64,000 bases of DNA from Enterococcus hermanniensis (GTDB lineage Bacteria; Bacillota; Bacilli; Lactobacillales; Enterococcaceae), in the NCBI RefSeq assembly GCF_001885945.1, contig NZ_JXKQ01000007.1, positions 1 through 64,000 of the forward strand, in the 5' to 3' direction. Every line of letters begins with the position of its first letter. The first letter of the stretch is position 1. The translations under genes and the position numbers were made by a program. The notes below the pieces were generated by a model that made no database searches, was not told the origin of the DNA, and saw only the letters and a program-made list of their open reading frames with translations. Below, in pieces: positions 60,916 through 64,000 of this stretch.

Positions 60916-61575
60916 TTTGTTTCCTCCTTATTTTTTATTATTTAATCGGGTTATCCGATAAATACAGGAATAACTAAGTATTTATTTTTTTAGAGTCTAT
61001 ATAACCGCTAATAAGTTCCACTAATTAGTTCAGACTGAATGCTTTAAAATACTTTTCTTATTATGTTTTATCATAAATAGTAGTCATTGTGATCTGTTGA
61101 ACATGGTAACAATCACTAATATCTTATTCTCTTGAATGTCAGCAAAAGGCTATATATAAAACTAATTCTAGCAATCACGGTTTTTATGACAATTATTTTC
61201 AAGGGTATTTTTTTAATAATTTCATTCATTCTTTTAGGCTTTTCAACACAAACAGTTAATAACGGTCATTTTATTTGTTTTGAACGTTATACAACTAAAA
61301 GATCATTTATTTTTTTCTGTTGTTTTTAGGTTAATGTTTGAGAATTGATGTCTAGTTGTTTGAGCTATTTTTAAAATTTTCAGCTTTTTTATGTTTCTAT
61401 ACTAAAAAGTAATTGCAAAGTAAGAAGTAATAAATATCATTATTGGGAGAAACTGTTTTCTTTTGTTCATTTGTTTGTTCCTAAATTAAATAGTCGACTT
61501 TCTTTTTTGTATTTGGTAGATTAAAAGACTTCTTTTCGAAATATGTGAATAAACATAATTTTATTTAAATTTACT
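60916..61575. other. AT-rich gene-free region upstream of grdA
   Basis: No gene is supported. Short open frames here (for example one at 61132-61329) are hydrophobic, Ile/Phe-rich translations of AT-rich DNA without a ribosome binding site. A small inverted repeat ATCGG-ATAAC-CCGAT lies about 30 bases upstream of the grdA RBS and could be an operator. The grdA promoter is expected here, but I cannot pick one with confidence. Confidence 0.4.
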
Positions 61576-61611
61576 AAAAAAACCTATAAGCGATCTCACT
61601 TATAGGTTTTT
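61576..61611. terminator. bidirectional intrinsic terminator
   Basis: AACCTATAAG (61581-61590) pairs with CTTATAGGTT (61599-61608), with A5 before and T4 after. Probably backs up termination of the PTS operon on the minus strand. Confidence 0.75.
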
Positions 61612-61657
61612 AACGTTTATTTATCTGCATATTGATCACTTCATAAAAATAAAAAAA

Positions 61658-61683
61658 CTGACAAGGAATTGCTTCCTCGTCAG
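61658..61683 (-). terminator. intrinsic terminator of the PTS operon
   Basis: CTGACAAGGAA pairs with TTCCTCGTCAG (one mismatch) around TTGC, with A7 on the left (T7 on the minus strand). It lies ten bases after the IIA stop. Confidence 0.85.
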
Positions 61684-61692
61684 CTAAAAAAA

Positions 61693-62016
61693 TTATTGTT
61701 CTAATGCTGCTAAACGTTTATATACATCAATTAATTCTTGTGTCAGTCCCAAATAAGAAATAGCATTCATCAGATGATCTTGACTGTGAACCATTAATAA
61801 TGTTACTTCTGAATTATTCCCACTTGCTTCAGCTGTTAAAAGACTTGTTTGCGTATTATGAGCTGCTACTAAAGCTTCATTTGCAGCATCCATTCGCTCT
61901 TCAGCTTCTGCGAAGTTATTTTCTTTCGCTGCTGATAACGCTGCAACAGCTTCCCCTTTTGCATTTCCCGCATTCATGATTAATCCCATGACTACTTGCA
62001 ATTGTTCATCGTTCAT
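61693..62016 (-). CDS. PTS lactose/cellobiose-type EIIA component
   Basis: 107 residues, all helical, as in the LacF/ChbA family trimeric EIIA. Landmarks: LQVVMGLIMNAGNAKGEAVAALSAAK at the start and the active His in LLMVHSQDHLMNAISYL. It would carry phosphate from HPr to the IIB protein. It is the last gene of the operon, 13 bases after the GrdB-like gene. Sugar specificity cannot be read from the sequence. Confidence 0.9.
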   Translation of the reverse strand: MNDEQLQVVMGLIMNAGNAKGEAVAALSAAKENNFAEAEERMDAANEALVAAHNTQTSLLTAEASGNNSEVTLLMVHSQDHLMNAISYLGLTQELIDVYKRLAALEQ

Positions 62017-62029
62017 TGAAAAGCTCCTC

Positions 62030-62548
62030 TTAAAAACAAATTTGTGTCTCTAATTTTTCTGTATCTTGCCCTTTGGCTTTTTCCACTACAAGCAAGGCCA
62101 TATTCTTGAAAGATTCATTTAATCCAATGCCACCTTTTTTCGGCATTTTGACAATTGGAACAATGTCTTTATAAACATCCGTTGCTGGATTTTCTTGTGA
62201 CATAGCTGCAATAGCAGGTATTCCTTGTTGATTTAAGATTTCTGCTAAAGAGCCCGCCATTTCTCCAAAATTTGGATAGTGCATTGCTGGACCACATAGG
62301 ATCGCATCTGCTTGAAATTTTTTAGCAAATCCAACAAATTTTTTGGCTACTTCTGCTTGATGTTGTAAATAATATTGATCTCCACAAAATAAGGTAGCAA
62401 TTATTTCAGCATCATGTTCTTTCAAATAAGGCTGTAAGGTTTGCCCTGGTCCTAATGCTGCTTTTTTCCCACTAGGAGCTAAGTTGGCATGTTCATCACT
62501 TCCCATACCTGCTTGAACGTGATTCAAAATTAAAATTATTTTTTTCAT
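62030..62548 (-). CDS. GrdB N-terminal-domain-like protein in a PTS operon
   Basis: 172 residues from the ATG at 62546-62548 (AAGTGGTG six bases upstream, within the IIC stop region). The whole length resembles the first ~165 residues of GrdB/GrdH: KKIILILNHVQAGMGSDEHA, GPGQTLQPYLKEHDAEIIATLFCGDQYYLQH, ADAILCGPAMHYPNFG, GIPAIAAMSQENPATDVYKD, GLNESFKNMALLV. The C-terminal selenocysteine half of GrdB is absent and no UGA is in frame. It is sandwiched between IIC and IIA, so it must work with the imported compound. It may bind or modify a phosphorylated substrate; activity unknown. Confidence 0.8.
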   Translation of the reverse strand: MKKIILILNHVQAGMGSDEHANLAPSGKKAALGPGQTLQPYLKEHDAEIIATLFCGDQYYLQHQAEVAKKFVGFAKKFQADAILCGPAMHYPNFGEMAGSLAEILNQQGIPAIAAMSQENPATDVYKDIVPIVKMPKKGGIGLNESFKNMALLVVEKAKGQDTEKLETQICF

Positions 62549-62560
62549 TTTTTTCACCAC

Positions 62561-63916
62561 TTAAATCTCATCAAAATCAAAAGTATCAAAATCGATTTCT
62601 TCTGTTTCTAAAGCTTCTGCCTCATTTTCTTCTCTTAAATATTGATCATCCATCACTTTAATAAATGGATAATAAATAGCCATTCCTAAAACAATCAGTA
62701 GTGCTTGAAGAATCGATGCTTGCCAACCACTCACTAAAAATCCAGAAATAATCGGTGGTGTTGTCCAAGGTAATTGAATCCCATTTGTATAGGGAACAAT
62801 TCCCCAGTCCATCGCAAAGTAAGAGATAATGATATTGATTGTTGGAACTAAAGCAAATGGAATCAAAATAATTGGATTCAACACGATCGGTAATCCAAAA
62901 ATAATAGGTTCATTAATACCAAAAATACTAGGAACCAATGAAAGTTGAGATAATTTTTTAACTCGTTGGCTCTTACAAAATAGAACCATAACAATAATCA
63001 GTGATAAAGTTGATCCACCACCACCAAAGGTCGCAAACATATCTTGAAATTGACCTGTGATAATATTGGGAATCTGATGTCCATCTTTGAAGGCTTGCAT
63101 GTTTTCTACTGATAATGCACGTAAAACAGGATTGAAAACAGCTCCTACAACACTACTTCCGTTGATCCCAAAGAACCAGAAGAAATGTAAAAATAGGTAA
63201 GCAATAATCATCGCCCCTAAAGTATTTCCTAAACTTAATAATGGCGTTTGTAAGAATGTGAAGATGACATCTTGTAGATTGCCCATCGATGTCAATGAAA
63301 CTAACCAGTTGATAACAAACATAATAGTTACAACTACAAAACTTGGAATTAGTGCTTCGAAAGATTTAACTACGGTTGGCGGTACGCCTTCGGGCATTTT
63401 GATCGTCCATCCGCGATGGATAACTGCTGCGAAAATACGGGTAGAAACTAGTGCAATGATCATTCCTAAAAATAGACCACTTGAACCCATCCATTTCAAT
63501 GGCAAACTAGTAACATCATACACTTGCGTTGTATTCTCAGGTGTGAATTGTGTTGTAAATGGCGTTAAAATGAAGAACGACATTAATGCTAATGCGCCAG
63601 ACTGAATGGCATCAATATTTAGTTGACGCCCTAAACTATAAGCAATCCCTACGACTGCTAAAATCGTCATGACATCAAAACTGGCTGATGCAGGTACTGA
63701 CATCAATGCTTCCCAATTGTCACCTAAAATAGGTGAAATAATTTCATTCCAATTAGGAATCGGAAAATTGGCAAGTAATAAGAAAAATGATCCAACAATT
63801 AATAATGGCGTCGAAATTAAAAATCCATCGCGGATAGCAATTAGATATTTATTTTCTCCAATGATCTTTGCTAAAGGGGTTAAGACTTTTTCCAACCAGT
63901 TTAAAAACTTCTGCAT
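62561..63916 (-). CDS. PTS lactose/cellobiose-type EIIC permease
   Basis: 451 residues from the ATG at 63914-63916 (GGAGGAAGTAAAG upstream; an in-frame start five codons earlier overlaps that RBS). About ten membrane helices. Family landmarks: AIRDGFLISTPLLIVGSFFLL, FFWFFGINGSSVVGAVFNPVL, PSIFGINEPIIFGLPIVLNP (the GINEP motif that binds the sugar) and PWTTPPIISGFL. It is the membrane channel of a cellobiose/diacetylchitobiose/lactose-type system. The acidic C-terminal tail (EALETEEIDFDTFDFDEI) is unusual. Confidence 0.92.
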   Translation of the reverse strand: MQKFLNWLEKVLTPLAKIIGENKYLIAIRDGFLISTPLLIVGSFFLLLANFPIPNWNEIISPILGDNWEALMSVPASASFDVMTILAVVGIAYSLGRQLNIDAIQSGALALMSFFILTPFTTQFTPENTTQVYDVTSLPLKWMGSSGLFLGMIIALVSTRIFAAVIHRGWTIKMPEGVPPTVVKSFEALIPSFVVVTIMFVINWLVSLTSMGNLQDVIFTFLQTPLLSLGNTLGAMIIAYLFLHFFWFFGINGSSVVGAVFNPVLRALSVENMQAFKDGHQIPNIITGQFQDMFATFGGGGSTLSLIIVMVLFCKSQRVKKLSQLSLVPSIFGINEPIIFGLPIVLNPIILIPFALVPTINIIISYFAMDWGIVPYTNGIQLPWTTPPIISGFLVSGWQASILQALLIVLGMAIYYPFIKVMDDQYLREENEAEALETEEIDFDTFDFDEI

Positions 63917-63942
63917 CTTTACTTCCTCCAATCATTCCTAGA

Positions 63943-64000
63943 TTATTTTTTATTTTGTTTGATTAATTTTAGTGCTTCTTTCATTGCTTTTTCGCCATCC
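63943..64000 (-). CDS. PTS EIIB component, C-terminal fragment (runs off window)
   Basis: The last 18 codons, DGEKAMKEALKLIKQNKK then TAA at 63943-63945, are visible; the gene continues past the right edge. The sequence resembles the C-terminal helix of ChbB/CelA-type IIB proteins, and the order IIB-IIC-(GrdB-like)-IIA supports the call. The phosphorylated Cys lies outside the window. Confidence 0.65.
   Translation of the reverse strand, partial: DGEKAMKEALKLIKQNKK

Noticed and set aside
61132-61329. 65-residue hydrophobic frame upstream of grdA
   Set aside because: No RBS, composition of random AT-rich DNA, isolated position.

Overview
The window looks like a chromosomal segment of a low-GC, Gram-positive lactic acid bacterium, most probably Enterococcus or a close relative. 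The basis is the AT-rich composition, AGGAGG-type ribosome binding sites, Firmicutes-type LexA boxes, and the combination of pepX, pepV, ppdK, an Lsa-type ABC-F gene, SEDS proteins, a PAP2-LCP fusion and lactose/cellobiose-type PTS genes. The species is not determined. No rRNA, tRNA or CRISPR array was seen.

Region 1 (about 1-11280) is the integrase end of a prophage or phage-derived island whose other end lies to the left of the window. Early and replication genes run leftward: Cro-like and XRE regulators, small orphans, a Mu-Gam-like protein, a Sak4-like ATPase, an SSB-like protein, a DnaD-like replisome organiser and a methyltransferase. The lysogeny genes run rightward: repressor, ImmA-type protease, a PD-(D/E)xK (HsdR-N-like) protein, a Ser-rich membrane protein, a zinc-ribbon/HEPN-like protein and a tyrosine integrase. 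Four copies of a 17-bp operator-like word lie between the two divergent units. A LexA box lies just upstream of the integrase.

Region 2 (11400-31500) is core chromosome. It holds an amino-acid permease, a TauE/DUF1634 pair, an envelope operon (two SEDS glycosyltransferases and a PAP2-LCP fusion), a Qnr-like pentapeptide protein, signal peptidase I, an SOS-controlled Y-family polymerase with its YolD partner, a decayed pentapeptide/DUF5758 gene, MarR, two GT8 enzymes, a HAD phosphatase, an alpha-type carbonic anhydrase and an Mga-like regulator. The envelope operon is preceded by a clear M-box magnesium riboswitch with its own promoter and intrinsic terminator. This ties cell-wall synthesis, rather than a magnesium transporter, to Mg2+.

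Region 3 (31500-57900) holds a tRNA-editing protein, a class A PBP between two anchored proteins of unknown function, an amino-acid permease, an aminotransferase/Lrp pair, a TMEM175-type channel, a peptide-use cluster (pepX; pepV, OPT transporter, PqqD), pyruvate phosphate dikinase, a neopullulanase-type enzyme, an Lsa-type ABC-F gene behind an attenuator-like leader, and a tandem pair of DUF3841 paralogues.

Region 4 (58000-64000) is the most unusual. A BCCT-type betaine/choline transporter lies downstream of a broken betaine/glycine reductase locus. grdA is intact only if the in-frame UGA at 60787-60789 is read as selenocysteine (C-x-x-U motif). The next two genes are collapsed by a deletion that joins the first ~180 codons of a grdI/grdE-type gene to the last ~50 codons of a grdH/grdB-type gene, out of frame. 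A few hundred bases away a lactose/cellobiose-type PTS operon (IIB, IIC, IIA) carries an inserted gene for a short protein resembling the N-terminal domain of GrdB, a possible undescribed link between PTS uptake and reductase-like chemistry.
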